DNA from: Membranipora membranacea
Taxonomy: Eukaryota; Bryozoa; Gymnolaemata; Cheilostomatida; Membraniporidae
NCBI GenBank assembly: GCA_914767715.1
Contig: OU612065.1
Coordinates: 9,426,001-9,486,000, forward strand
Direction: 5' to 3'
DNA length: 60,000 bases
In this document: one piece after another, positions 35,788 through 49,600 of the stretch
Layout of the letters: each line of letters begins with the position of its first letter
Numbering within the stretch: position 1 is the stretch's first letter
Position numbers and translations under genes: made by a program
Notes under the pieces: generated by a model
Database searches by the model: none
Told to the model about the DNA's origin: nothing
What the model saw: only the letters and a program-made list of their open reading frames with translations

Positions 35788-38700
35788 TTATTTCTCAACG
35801 AAGAATTTGTAAACTAGAGCTGATGCTAATGCAATTGCCAATGGTAGGAGGTATGATGCCCAGGATCTGTAAAATAAAACATCATTCAATTGTGGGTGAA
35901 CCGAAAATCACGATATGCAACCATCAGTGTTATGTTAATTTACAGGTCGGTTGGAATTAAAGTCTGATCTATATTTTTGAAAGCCCCAAAACAGTGAGTT
36001 GGAGGAGCCATCCTACTCCTTTGTTGAAAAAACTAAAACCATTGATTGAATAATTTCTTAGGTGGATTAAAATATGTACCTATGAAAGCAGGTGTAGAGA
36101 TTGATAAACAGACTGTAGGACCATTTCTACGCGATAGCGCAACTCGAACCTCTACCAAAAGACAACGACATGTTACATCTGTTATACAATGATAACTTTG
36201 CAAACTGTATTTTCTATGCCAGAGAAATCAACTAACTACCTGGAGGATAAAGCCTTGGTGAATGGAAGGCAACAACAAGAAGGGAGAGAGGTTATCATCA
36301 GATTTGCTGGAGTAACAAACAAAGGAGATAGTAAAAGCAATGTATGTTCGAATCACCTGTCAGCTGAGCCACCACAGCCCTTATCCGACAACACCCAAGA
36401 TGTGACCACGATGATTATAGACACAAAGAAGGGTTTTGGCAGCGTAACAAAAACCCTAATCGATACAGCAAGAGTATCCATTCAATCAGTCACATGGAAG
36501 GACACAGAACATCCAACGCACCTGCATCCACCAGAGCTAGTTATAAGAAAGTTATGTGTCATATAAACCCGCAATGACAGAAGTGAAAAGAAATAGAAAA
36601 TTGTTCCTAGTATGATGTTATTGGCCAAGTCTAAACTTCTTAGTAAGCCAATAGCATCTTAAGAAACCAAAAAAAGGATGTATCTTAAAGTGCAGATACA
36701 GTAAATAGCTGTTGATGAACATGAACAAGCACTCAGACGGATGGTTCTTTGTTCTAAACAAGCCTTGACTTGAATGTGATGTTCTTGCAGTGCTTGCAGG
36801 TGCAATAACAAAGAATTAGTTGACAGGCTCACTATTCTGCTTCCGATAAATAATATGACAATATGCCATATTCATGACTAATTTTCAATATAATGATTGT
36901 CAAATTTGTTTGAAAAATATTGTATAGGTCTAAATTCCAGATATCAGTTTTAGAAATATGAAAACCTGTCTTTTTTGGGCTTTCAATCAGTCCGTTGCAG
37001 GACATCACAGATGTTCTGACAGATTGACCAAGGGATTGATTGCATAGAGAATTAAACCTTGTTGAGATTTTTATATTAGAGGATATACCAATTTTAATGA
37101 AAACTGCATCGTGGGTGAAAATCATGATCTACGTGTTAGCACAGGCCCACATACAGCTTGTGCTACTTACCCATTAGAAATAGGTGAGGAGCCTTTTGCT
37201 GCTGATGAGTCTTGCTGAAAAAAGAAAGATTATGACTTTATGTACATATATAGTCAGTATGTTATCAATTCACAAAATTTACCTTAAATAGTTGAAAAAT
37301 AATATATAATGGATGAAGATAAACCCTAGATTTTAGTGTGGATACCCTACTATAACTCGTAATCACAAACTCCTGATGTGATTCTAAGCCATTTGCTAAT
37401 TGCTCATTATAAAAAAGGTACCAAGGCAAATACATTTACTTACTTTTGATGGTTTAGCAACTCTGTCATCCTGCAATATTTAAAACAGATATCAAGAACC
37501 ATCAAGTTTTGATAAGCTTATTGGTTATCCAGGGCACTGTTGGTGTCAGGTAATAAAAAGGACCTATGACATTTTGTTGGCTTGGATTTAATAATGAGGC
37601 CGATATTATGTGCACGGAAAGAACTAGGCTTTTTTCCATTTTTGATCAGCTATATTTATTGACCGCGGACCACCTGATAAATCAGAATTCTAAAAATATG
37701 TTTGATAAATATTGGGTTAAGTAAGGTTTGTATAAGATAGGATATGACTGACCTCATGTAGTTCACCGATATAGTAGTCTTTCATGAGCTCACGAGCATC
37801 AGTGGAATGTCCAACATCTTCAAATGATTCAGTGGAATCTTGTCCTGAAAGGGAAATGAAGATATTCATGGTGGAGCTTGTATGAGTACATCAGTTTGAT
37901 ATTGATATGACTTTTAGTATCTTTGGACTCTATGCGCAACAAATGGTCTATCTATGGTCAATATCATAAGGAACGTGCTGAATGCCAGACTGAAGATGTC
38001 AATGTATCATTGCCAATGGTCTATTGAAAATGTCAAGTATTCAGTAAGCCTACACATGAGTGTCTCTGCAGGGAAGGGAGCATCAATATCCTGTGCTGAG
38101 TGGCATTACTCTTCATGTGCAATAAATGATACAATAACATAACATAACTCACCAGCTTGTTCTAGAAGCACTTCTTCACCACCTGGATGCTAAAAGAGAA
38201 GATCAAATTATATCATCACACAAGATTAGATAGAACCAAAACATCAGTAAGTAGGGGTCGGAGCACATAGACTTGAGGGACTCACTAGGTATCAATGTGA
38301 ACATTTCAAATGGTGCCTTGCAACCAGGATGTGATTTTTTGCGGAACACAGATATCAAAAATCACTTTACTACACACATATTTGAAGCCGTATGTCAAAC
38401 ATAGTGAAACATTTACTTGCTAGGTCAAAAAACTATCAAAAACTCAACACTCTCCTACATCTATAAGTAAACAATCAATAGCTGACTATTTGACAAGTAT
38501 TTACAGCCAAGAACTGTATTGTTTGGATTGTTGGGATTAAAATTTCTACTGCACCCTATTAACAATGACTGTTAATCATTTACTAAATATGTCAATTATA
38601 TAGAATGAGATAAATGACACTATCACACTGTTCGGTGACTATTTGGGACATGATGTAAGTTGTTGTGAGAATACCGGTCAAACTCATAATCATGTGGGTG

Positions 38701-40498
38701 TTCCACAGGACAAGGGCTTCAATAAGTATTATTAATAAAACTTGGTTCATTTCATATACATAAAGTGGTGTCCAGAGACACAACAAAAAACCCAAAATTC
38801 TATAATTTTGCCCTAAACCATTGATTGATTATGCAGCGTAGCAGGGCAGAGTTATTGCTACAAAACTACAAGCAGGACAAACTACACTTTTACCATATCA
38901 TGAAGTGATGATTGTCTTTTAGAGATGATGCTTGGAGTTTAAAAAGTAAATTTATCACAGTCCATCATACCATAAGCATAATCATGAGACCTACTCTCTT
39001 AAAGAAAGCCAAAGTTTTAAACTACTATCTACCCTAAGCATACGTGTTAAGTTTATTTTTCAGCAAAACAGGAGCATGGAGAGTCACAGTGGATCAGCTC
39101 AATTTCTCCAATTTCCGAGTCAACAGCCAAACACCTCAGGATAGGTTTTGAGCTCATTCGGCAACTTTTGTGGTGCACAAACATATCCCAACCCAAGGTA
39201 TTTATTGGGTGACAAAATTATCGGTTTTCTCTTCAATTGGACAAAAATTCAATAAACCTTCGGATAGAAAGATCTTCCTGTTTTGGTGCACTAACAGGAT
39301 AAAGTTAGATTCAATTTCTATGAGTAGTTTCTTACTTTACCTCATAGATGTAGATAATGTGAGGCATAATTACCCTTTTGGGACTAAGAGACTTGCAATT
39401 GATTGCATCTTCGCTGTTATGTTAGACTAGAGGTTCCTATGGCTTTTCCCTACCCACTTTTTACTCAGCAATCATCCCAACTTCATCCCAACATAAACAC
39501 ACACAAAACATCTGCTTTCAAAAATCACAGCTGCAGACAACACCCAGCAATCACAACATTATTGCATTCCCTACACCTCCCTGTCTTCACTAATCACAAC
39601 ATTCTCACTATACTGACATCTTCAACAACGATCAAAATTGTTCAGCTATCTTTGAGAAATATGATTGTCAATAGCCTCTTCTCTGTAGAGTAAGCTGAGG
39701 AATAACACAGTCCAGTCGTATAGGTTCCTGGTAGGTAGGAGTTTTATAGTATAGTCAGTTAGTTCCTCCAACTCCTTGACTTGATCAACATGTAAGCAAT
39801 TTGAAATCAAAGCAGACTTGGTCTTTATCTCCTTGTTCAGAGGAGTCAGAAAGAACGCGGGACACATCTTTCCAAGACTGATCATTAGAAAAACTTTCAT
39901 GAGGAGCAGCCCAGTCACGCCTTGATCATATTGACTGCTACAAACTACTTCTTTATTTCATGCGCTATTTCTGGGCCATTCATAAACGGATCAAATTAAT
40001 TTCATAAGGCTAGATCCTCTCTCAGTCTTTGTATCAGCTTGATCATCTCATTACATATGACTTATATGCCTATACTTGTCTGTGGGTAAGTGATAGGCTT
40101 AACAAAACTCATAGTGCTAACCTCACTTTGTAAATCCTCATCTACATTGGTTCCTCCTCCTCCTTCTGGCATGTATCCTGCATCTCCTACATGATATTGA
40201 TTATGATCAGGGGACAAGAGGAGGAGGAGGGAACTGGGGAGAGGATTAACCCTGGCCACCACATGCTAGACAGTGACAGCAGGGAATAATGGAGGTTGTT
40301 GTTCTGGAGTTTTATCCCTAGGATCGGTATAAGTCTTATGTGAAAAGCAGTATCAGTGTATCAATTATAGATAGATATAAGTTAGCTTACCTCATCTAGA
40401 AACTTTGTGACATCATAGACTTTGTCATGGATTATAAGCCATGTTGATTTTCCATTGTTGTGTTCCTTCACTTCAGCTAGTCTCAATACTTTAGCCAT
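35788..40498 (-). CDS. CYB5: Cytochrome b5, tail-anchored
   Basis: Six exons: 40498-40391, 38189-38153, 37844-37753, 37470-37444, 37214-37171 and 35866-35788. They give 128 residues. All phases match across the small exons (37 and 27 bp). The start is [14 protein letters not shown]. The heme-binding core has [17 protein letters not shown], the first heme ligand in [13 protein letters not shown], and the second in [20 protein letters not shown] polar linker leads to a C-terminal membrane helix ([19 protein letters not shown]) ending VEK. This is the tail anchor of microsomal or outer-mitochondrial b5. It passes electrons to desaturases, P450s and similar enzymes. The short tail after the helix does not decide between the two membranes. 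The first intron, 38190-40390, holds only unassigned AT-rich sequence. Confidence 0.95.
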
Positions 40499-40807
40499 CT
40501 TTCAAACAACCTCTAAAATACAGTAACACCAAATCCAGCTGAACCTAGTGCCTAAATGAACTGATTATTAAATAGAATGATCAGCAGACCACTTGATTTT
40601 CTTATGCAAAGGCAGAGTTGAGCTGTATCCGGTTTGGTGAAGTAGAGCTCATTGGACTTTGGCCTTTGATTTCATTGGTTTGTTTCAATGTGCCTGCCAT
40701 ATCATTGAGAATAGAGTTCTGAAGGGCAGAGTTGGTATAAGAGGACAACTCCCATCACAAAAATTAAAAAAAAAGAGTTGGGGGAATGTGATCAGGGAGG
40801 TTGCGAG
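40499..40807. other. Upstream region of cytochrome b5
   Basis: The promoter and 5' UTR of the minus-strand cytochrome b5 gene should be here. No clear core-promoter motif or gene is visible. The region ends at the target duplication of the next transposon. Confidence 0.4.
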
Positions 40808-43342
40808 GGGTATATCCATAGAGTTATTATATACTCTAGAGTGGACAATGTGCATACTGACTCTCGTGATCTGACTGGGCATGTAGATCACTGATAAACT
40901 AGGCTATCATTACCACAAAGCAGGTGTCGTAAGGCTAAGTATGCATCATGCATGACTTGAATTTGGCATGTGCAAGACCAATGAGTTTAGTTTGGGTTCT
41001 GATTGTAACTTTGGAAAGGGGAAATGGAACATCCCCTGCATAAACTGTCAATAAAAATCAGCTAATAATGACAAGAGAGGATAACTATTATTAACAAATC
41101 CGCACGCTTTGGGGAGTATGTCACCAGAGCAGGTAGCCAATCAGATGGCTTCGGAATTCCGAGACTCAATTTTGCAGAGATCAGCTCATGCCCAGAGCTG
41201 AGCATGCGCAGAATGGACAATGTGTACAAAAATAGCATCAGTTTTTGTCCTACTTAATTATTGCGAAATCCATGACGCGATGCAATCTGGTTGTGCATGG
41301 CCGTGTCTGTATCATATAATTTATCATTGAGAATTTAGGAATTGGGTATGAAAATTTAAGTTTTATAGCGCTAATAGCCATTTTTTCAGAAAAATTTTCA
41401 TGGCACACTATGTGGAACACTTGTAGGTATTTTCACTTGCAGCCATTGGAAAAATTTTCTATTTTTTCCCATCAAAATAAGCCAAAACCCCAACCGCAAA
41501 CACATCATTGTGATGAAAAAAAATTACCGGGCTAGCTAGTTTTTTCTACTGCCACTTGCCAGCCATATAAGCTGTGTCCTGTCTCTATTACTCATATGTT
41601 ACACATTCAGTGGGTCTTTTTAATTTTTGATTAAATGAAGTATGAGTAGCCTGTGAACAAGTGATCAGAGGTGTAAAAGTTTGCAGCTTGCCTCATTTTC
41701 AGTCACAATGTACATAATGTCATGATTCAGATTTGCTCTCCAGATAACGTTACTTTATTGAGGGTATTATTATCGGTTTTTTTGTTTCTTATGTCAAAGA
41801 AGATCAATTAAGATTGGTGCTAAAATCAGATGTGGCGTTACTGTCAGTCCTCATTGCTCATTAGATCACTTTTTGGCTGCCTCTCTTATATTTTTATAGC
41901 ATCAATCTATTTCTGCCGGAGAATCACAGCTGTGTGAAATACTAACTCCGGTCATTTCAAAGGATTGAACACCTACTACACTCATCCCCCTTCCCTCAAA
42001 ACTATGCAAACAAATACACATGTATACGTCAACCATACATGACAAGTTGGTAGACCCAGAAATCAGGAGGTCTCCGCGGACAAACTCCCGTCCCGGATTG
42101 CCACTCTGCGCGTCCCGCAGCGAAGGTGTAATTTGGCCCTAGTTGTCATTTATTTTAAGCCAAAACTAGAGCGTTCATATTATGAGATACCTACTTTTAC
42201 AAATTATATTGTTGCACTTTATCCGAACGAGGAGAGATAGTATGTTAATAGGCAATTATCTAGGTATATGTACTGTGGGTGTAGGAAAGCAGCTTAAAAA
42301 GTCTTCTGGGTGAAGGAAGCTGAAAAAAAGGAGGAAAAAGGGAGATAGGGAGGAGGTGGAAAATACCCCTAAAAACTGGGAGGCTCCCTACCAAAAAGGG
42401 AGACTTGTCAGGTATGACGTCAACTGCCAGTGCCTTTTCTGGAGTATATACAAAATATTATGAGGGATGCTGAAGTTGCCATCTCAACTAATTTACAAAC
42501 ACAAACAAACAACCATAGTCATAATAATCATACCAGAAACTTGTATCAAACATCCACAACGACCGCTCTGAAGCAAATGGTCCCTTATTTCAAGTATGGT
42601 GAGAAATCAGAAATATCCGTCAACTTAAAATGTCACATTAGTGAGTAATGTTCTGAAAAATCTGGAGTCAGTCAGGATAGTTTTGTTACAAAATGCATTC
42701 ATTTATATGCTTTCAAAACCTGCTGTGTATGGTTGAATGGTTTTGCGAATTCAAAAACTAGAGGACACCACCGGATAGGGAATTTAGCGCTCTAAATGAC
42801 AGCCAAATCTAAACGCCGAATCTAAGTCAGAACCGTATGTAAATTGCTTCTGCAAATGGCGGAACTTAGCGGCGAACTTTTAACCTCCAGTCAGCTTTTC
42901 CACAAGCTATGTGTACACCTTATACTGAACAAATAACATTAACTCACTTGATGGCTAACATATGAGTAAAAGAGACAGAATCCAACTTATGGTTGAGAGA
43001 AATGTGGAAAAAACAAGCTAGCCCGGTCATGTTTGCGGTTGGGGTTATGGCTTATTTTGATGGGAAAACATAGAACAATTTTCCAATGGCTGCAAGTGAA
43101 AATACCTACAAGTGTTCCACATGGCGTGACATGAAAAATTTTCCGAAAAAATGGCTATTAGCGCTCTATAACATAAATTTTCATGCTCAATTCCTATATT
43201 CTCAATGATAACTTATATGATACAGGCACAAGCCATGCACAACCAGATTGCGCCGCGTCATGGATTTCGCAATAATTAAGTAGGACGTTTTGAGCACTGC
43301 ATTGTCCGCTCCAGAGTATATAATAACTCTATGGGTATATCC
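40808..43342. mobile_element. 2.5-kb DNA element with terminal inverted repeats of several hundred bp
   Basis: The element spans 40818-43332. Both tips read ATAGAGTTATTATATACTCT inwards, and the 10-mer GGGTATATCC flanks it at 40808-40817 and 43333-43342. The arms match for several hundred bases once a nested 363-bp copy at 40853 is removed. They share a CCTACTTAATTATTGCG block and a CCGGGCTAGCT block in inverted order. Without the nested copy it is about 2.14 kb. The centre (about 41640-42890) has no recognisable transposase; a 72-codon frame at 42430 looks like chance. It is probably a non-autonomous element. Confidence 0.85.
40844..41224. mobile_element. Copy G of the 364-bp family nested in the 2.5-kb element
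   Basis: The element spans 40853-41215 (363 bp), from CATACTGACTCTCGTGATC to GAGCATGCGCAGAATG. A perfect 9-bp duplication GACAATGTG lies at 40844-40852 and 41216-41224. It sits only 35 bp inside the left tip of the host element. It is the only copy away from the cluster at 7-12.6 kb. Confidence 0.92.
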
Positions 43343-43928
43343 CACGCTCCTTGATGTGATCAGGTATGTGATTGTTCCAATCCAGTTTTGAAGAGACAGG
43401 CTAGATTATCCCCAACTCTCTGATGTTAACAGGACATACTCTAGCCAAGGGTTAGCTCTTGACTCAGAGCAAATGCATTGTGCTAGACAAACTTCATGCT
43501 GTAAGGTGCGTTAAATGAGATTCATGTTAATCAAAGCTTTGGGTGTAGTGATATCCACCGGAGTCTTAGGCTTCTTTTTTCAGTTGATCTGGGTCCATGA
43601 ACTAGACCTCAAGACTGTCTTATAGCATCTCAAGACTGCCTTACACATATCAAGAAGAGCTACCAAAACGATGACAGGAATTACTGTGATGAAGTAAGGA
43701 AGACAGAAGCAGCCCAGATATGAATTAAAGTGTTACGGTATCGAGTTAGACCAAGGCCTAAAAAATATTCATTTGAATCTGACTCAAATTCACTTGACAA
43801 GTGTGGTGTTGTTCCTGGTGGGTGATAACCGTAATTGTATACATTATTATACATATTATACATATATTAACTTTGGTTACGGTGGCAGTAGCAGCGTCGA
43901 TATAGCATAGTATATTCGTTAGCTGCTT

Positions 43929-44512
43929 TTGTAATAGCGATAACTGTAAATTGCTGAACAGGCTGAACAGACTGAACAGCTGAACAGAATTTCTCAGACT
44001 AAAATTATTATTTGTATTCTTTTCTCTGGCTGACTATCACTTCTCAAACACATTCCTCCTAGCCAAATGATTTAATGAGTTACTAAGTTCCTGTTGGCAC
44101 CTAATATAACCAATTTAGGGCAAGCAATCAATTTGCCAATTCTGACAAAATCTGATGGTGTTCAGGAAACCAGAAACATTATCCAGCTCAACCTTCCATC
44201 TATAGCCAGTCTTGACAAGCTTGGTTATAGGGGGGGTGGGGGGGCTCACCAACGAAGCTTGCCAAGGCAAGCTACTTTTCATCCATTCACTAGGGTAATG
44301 CCAAAAAATTGAAAAATTTGCTGTGAACAAAATTGAAAGGTGCCAAGGCAAGTGCAAACTTAGTATAAATAAATTAACAGCAGAATATAAGGAATTGTCT
44401 TTCGCTTATCCAAAAATAGCCAATCATGTAAAGAATCAAAGAAATAGTAGTCTGAAAAATTCTGTTCAGTCCGTTCAGCCTGTTCAGCAAATTACAGTTA
44501 CCGTTGTAATAG
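43929..44512. mobile_element. 566-bp inverted-repeat element
   Basis: The element at 43938-44503 has tips CGATAACTGTAAATTGCTGA and CGGTAACTGTAATTTGCTGA, read inwards. The arms continue with tandem CTGAACAG units for about 65-80 bp. A perfect 9-bp duplication TTGTAATAG lies at 43929-43937 and 44504-44512. Interior short frames are on both strands and look spurious. There is a G-rich run near 44230. Confidence 0.88.
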
Positions 44513-45104
44513 TCATGGAATGACTTCTTCTGTTGAGAGTCACGTCAACTGCTAAGGCACATTCTGGTTTCTATATTCACAACTAAGAATATTTTTAAAA
44601 CGATGCGATCCAAAGCGATCCAAAGCAAATAATCGAATGAAGTGTTAGGGAGAATTAATTTTGATCAGAGAGATGTGTAAACCTTTATTATTATACTCAC
44701 CACCATAACCGCAGTAGTTACAACATGCATGATCATGATAACTGTGCAAGGTGCTCAACTCAGGTAAAAAACATCAAATGGAATGTCATGAATGAAAGTT
44801 GGTTAAAAGATAGCTCTTTTACTAAATGAGTTAACTCGGAATGTGGTGAAAGGATGAAGGTCTCCTCACTTGGGAATGTTTGGGATAAAATTTTGTGAAA
44901 TTTCAATACAAATTCACATTGGTTTAAAAAGAGTAGAGAAAAATTTAGGATGACAAAAAGAGACTTGTGTGTTTAGGGCTGGGTAGCGCACTATAAATTG
45001 GGATACACAACAGTAAATATGGCAAACCAGTAAATAAAGAACAGAGCGCTGCTAAAATACATTAGAAAAATGAAAGACGTATTGTGAATACTCAAATAAA
45101 ATTC

Positions 45105-46689
45105 TTAATTTGTTATGATGCTAGTCAGGTTTTGAATCCAGTCATAATAAAACTGTACCTCTGTGAATACATTAGGATTATGAATAGTTGGACAGAATCT
45201 CTCACCAAAGCTCACCACTCCTCTAACAGCCCAGTTTCCTGTGTGAGTGTTCATACACATCATCGGTCCGCCACTATCCCCCTGAAATTAGAAAAGACCA
45301 GCAAAACATAATATGTTTCCCAGTAACAACACAAGTCTATGCGGCCTATTCAATTATTGAGCAGCACATTCAGTCCCAGGAATAAAGTATTTGTCAATGG
45401 GTAAGAATGAAGACCTAGTTATTATATTATACAGTGTTGCACTGTATGCACATGATCAGATACTACTGTTTCATGTATGATGAGAGGAATTTTAATTTGG
45501 CAGGTGCATTACTTTGCACTTGTATTAGTGGTCAGGAATTATTCCAAATCTATTGATTTCAGTACGATTTCCGCCTTCGTTAATGTGACTGTGGGGGTGC
45601 AGCTGGTTAGTAAGGGGATCTCCAGGGTGTTATTGAGCCAGTAGACTTCGGAAAACAATTCAACTGAGGGAGATCCTGGTCAAAGAGCCTTATTGTACTT
45701 ACAAAACAAGTAGATGGTAGATTGTCTCCACCCGCACACATCATCGTACTTGAGACAAAAATGTTAAATCCACCAGAGTTCCAAGTAGACACACAGTCTG
45801 AATCAGGTAGTACATTCATTCTAAAATCTCTAAGTGTCGTCACTGCAACTTCTTCAAACAAAGATATATCATATGATATATGAATACGTTAAATAATTTT
45901 GTTCACAAAAGCCTTGCATTTATCATCATGTAAAAAAATAAAGCATTTCTTGTGTTGTAAGACAGATGTATGATAATCATTACATACGACATATTATACT
46001 GCTTCTGTATGCATCCTTTATAATCATATCTGACTAAATACCACTGTACTGCATCCTTGGGGTCATTTCATGTTTTACTTACCTCGGCCATCTACTGAGC
46101 CCCATCCAGCTGTGTAACATAGGTCACTTGACATGGCGGTGCCTGTTTCCATACATATGTGAGGAAGGTCAGCGAATCCCCTGCCAAGTTTCAATAGAGC
46201 AATATCATGCCTGAGGCTAGGAGTCACAGAAAACCTTTCGTTTACAATCACTCGGCTGACATTCATAAGGCTTGCCCTGGTCCGATTCACAGAGGAGTCA
46301 CCAACTTGGAAAAGATGAGGGGTGCCATCTCTCCTAGGGAAAATAAGATACATTTGAAAGAAAACTGAGTTAGATCCATAGCTGATTACAGATATAAAAG
46401 TGCAGTAAATAAAGAAAAAGCTCTGTCCCTGTAAGACTCTTATCTTGCCAAGGCACACTGATACAAATGTCTGCATACCTTTCTATGAATCTGACGCCAT
46501 TCTCCAGTCGTTGTACTCTGATTATGTGTCCAGCTGTGAGAACGAAACCTTGACCAATATGAACACCAGCACCCTGAAATTCTCCAGCGTAGTAAATTGG
46601 TAGCATCCATGGCCAATTTTTTTCTTGATTTACAATACCACCGCCAACAATGTAAGGGGAGACAGATAGTTTACTGCTCAGCCCACAAT
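45105..46689 (-). other. Second S1 (trypsin-fold) protease domain, C-terminal
   Basis: Exons 46689-46479, 46333-46083, 45851-45703 and 45281-45105. The triad is complete: His in FVLTAGHII, Asp in [10 protein letters not shown], Ser in GDSGGPMMC. The Cys after the catalytic His and its partner near Cys42 are both missing (AGVHIGQGF in place of a CGG-type motif), so one standard disulphide has been lost as a pair. The predicted activation site is SVSPY then IVGGGIV, again with Tyr at P1. Position 189 is Ser (LPSTCFGDSGG), as in chymotrypsin. The protein ends [15 protein letters not shown]. An active protease with chymotrypsin-like preference is plausible; this is inference. Confidence 0.88.
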
Positions 46690-49600
46690 CTGTCAAAGCC
46701 CAAGTAAGTGTTGTAATGAAATAGGTGAATAGAAGGAAGTGGCTTTCTGTTGTAAAATATGGTACTCAAGTGAGAGGAGGCACTCGCCACACCGTTATGC
46801 CTTCGTGATGCCAGGGAGTTTGGGACACTCCCTGCTGATGCCAACTCTTTCCGTCAGAGAAAGAAGTTATGCTCACATGGGAATTAGGAAGACAACTCCA
46901 TCAAATTCTTTCTAAATACTCATTACCATATCAAAAACTAATCATGATCTGAGGCTATCAAATTTCAAAATGAAACTGCCAGGGGAGTGAACAGTGGATG
47001 GAAAGACACCTACCTCGCCTTTGACAATCCAGAGCTAGAGCCATTCTAGATTGGCATTCAGTCACCCTCACTAGTTTATCTAGTTGTAAAGTGGCAGACG
47101 TTGTGTTTGCTTGGACATACATATCACCCTACAAACAAAGATGTTGGTGTAAATACATGATTTACTCCAGTTATGTTATTTGAGTTGTTTGGTTGATGGA
47201 CAAATTGTTCAGATGAAGCGTATATAGTGGTTAATACCTGTGATTGGTGATTGGCTGTAGGAACAACTCGTGTACTGGAAGCGAAGTCAAACCCTAGGTC
47301 TGCACATATCTGATCACTCCAATCTGATTTCCAGTGAGCGTCGTAACACACCGTATAGTTGTTTGTTGTGGACCCGTCACTCAATGCCACACTCACAATC
47401 AAGTTCTCAGCCCGGTTGTCTAAAATAAATTAATATGATGTATTTAACTCTCTGTCATTTTCGTCTTAAAGGAGTTCAGGTCATGTAACTACTACAAAAA
47501 CTTAGAGATTGGGGCCTATCTCTTGATAACATGACCGTTATATTTGAAGGAATTAGGATCTCATATCAGGACAAAAAGTAAGACTTACAGCAGGCTTTCT
47601 CATCAGCTCCATCGGAGCAATGTGGTGTCCCGTCGCAAACACTCGTATGCGGCAAGCATGTGTAGTCGGTACACATAAACTCTGCACATGAACCTAGTAG
47701 AAATGAAACAGAAAGTGAGCAATAATTTCAAAACCTTTAAACAGATCAATTACACTTTTTGTTATTACTCTATTCTGTTTAAATTCATAAAAATCAAAAA
47801 TAAGCTTAACTAATAAGCTAAACAGCAAGAAAAAAGAGAGGTTGGGGTATAATGTAAAATAAAGGCTCTATACGAATAAACGCTTGTCTTGTCCAAATGG
47901 ATGCACATAACCTATGTCTATTTATACGTTATATGTTAGGTAAGGGCATTGAAAGGTAGAACAACAATATTTGTTCGTAGACTAAGAGGTTTTTAATAAC
48001 TTACCACAGTTCTGTTCATCTGTACTACTATCACAGTCAGCAAATCCATCACAACGCCTGCTGGAAGGTATACACCGTCTGTCTGATGCTGCGGAGCATT
48101 TGAACTGAAACGGATGAGAAGAAGGATGATAAATGAAATAGAATTTGAAGGCAAGCTTTCTGTGCAGTCTGTTGTATAAATATTCAGGAAATACGTAGAT
48201 ACAGTAACATAGCATATTTGAAATTTCCTTTCCTTCTTTTTTTTCTTCTTTGAAGCCTATTCGTCTGAGGCCTACTTTCATTATCTATATTTCACAAACT
48301 ATATCATATTGAAAGATAAACGCTTAATATACATTACCTCTTGAAATGAGCAAGAGCAGTCAAACTCATCAGAATTATCCAGGCAATGATCCCTGTTGTC
48401 ACATCTTAGTTGTGAATCTATACATCTCCCGCTGTTGCATTTGAATTGCGAGGTTGTACAGTCTGAATGAATGATATCAAGGAAGTGATGATTGATAATA
48501 TGCATAGCACAAAAACAACTTTACGTTCAATTTTGTTTTGCTGCCCAACAATCATATGTACGATGCATACATATTATATAAAAACAATGGCAGTAGATTA
48601 ATCAATCGATGGCCTGTATACAAGATACTTACTGCAATTTGTTTCATCTGACCAGTCATTACAGTCCAATTCTCCATCACAGTGTTTGGTGTTGTCCAAA
48701 CAAAGCCCATTATCACATTGATGATGACTAGCTGGACAATCTTATAATTCAAATAATATACATATTTTTAATCATTATAGTAAATAATATATCAGTACAT
48801 ATAAGTAGACATCAATAATATGATAAACACTCAGCTTTGAAAAACAAAAAACAGAAACAGGAAGCGTGAAACAGTTTTCAATAGTAGTTATAAGGATAAA
48901 TGCTTAAAGGGCAACCACGGTTTCGCAGCAATGCATTAATGGGTAGCAAATAATGTGCTGGGCAGCATCAGCTTTGTGCATTATGCAATGCAAAACTCAA
49001 AGTAGTTGCTGCCTCTAAGCTGGGTAACACTTCAGTTTAGGGGAGGTTCCAAGACTTTGCTGTAATAATTATAGAGCACAGGCTAAATAATAACAGGAAC
49101 AGGAAACTGCTATATGGTATTCTCTTTTAGCTGAGTTTGAGTACCTGATGGAAGAAATGTTTCACAAGAATTCTGGCTGAATAATCATCCGAATTATATT
49201 TTGTCTTTTTCCCCATGCAGCAGGTGCGATCTGCTATTAATCAATAGCCATCAATGAGAAGTTGTTTGAAACCTTGGTTGCCCTTTAACATACCATATGA
49301 CAAGTTATTAGCAAGTTACACTGTAAAACACTGTAAAACATGATATCATTTGCCTCATGCTCTGATGAGTTTAAAAAAAAAGTTAATATTATAAAGTTAA
49401 TGTTATTATTATAATACTCGTCAGGAGGATTTTTTATACTCACCACACATAGATTCGTCGGAGTTATCAGGGCAGTCGTACTTTCCATCACACTGTAGAG
49501 ATGCGTTGACACAGCGATCTCCTGATAAACAGCTGAACTCGGTATTAGGACAGCATTCTGAAAATAATAAGATTATTACATCTATCAAGAAGCCAAACCT

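Noticed and set aside
39403-39918. Open frames in cytochrome b5 intron 1, including a minus frame with [15 protein letters not shown]
   Set aside because: There is a faint hint of a LINE tail but no confirmed motif; too weak to call.
40062-40262. Minus-strand frame with a Gly run in cytochrome b5 intron 1, possible alternative exon
   Set aside because: The run comes from a CTCCTC simple repeat, and the spliced b5 product is complete and standard without it.
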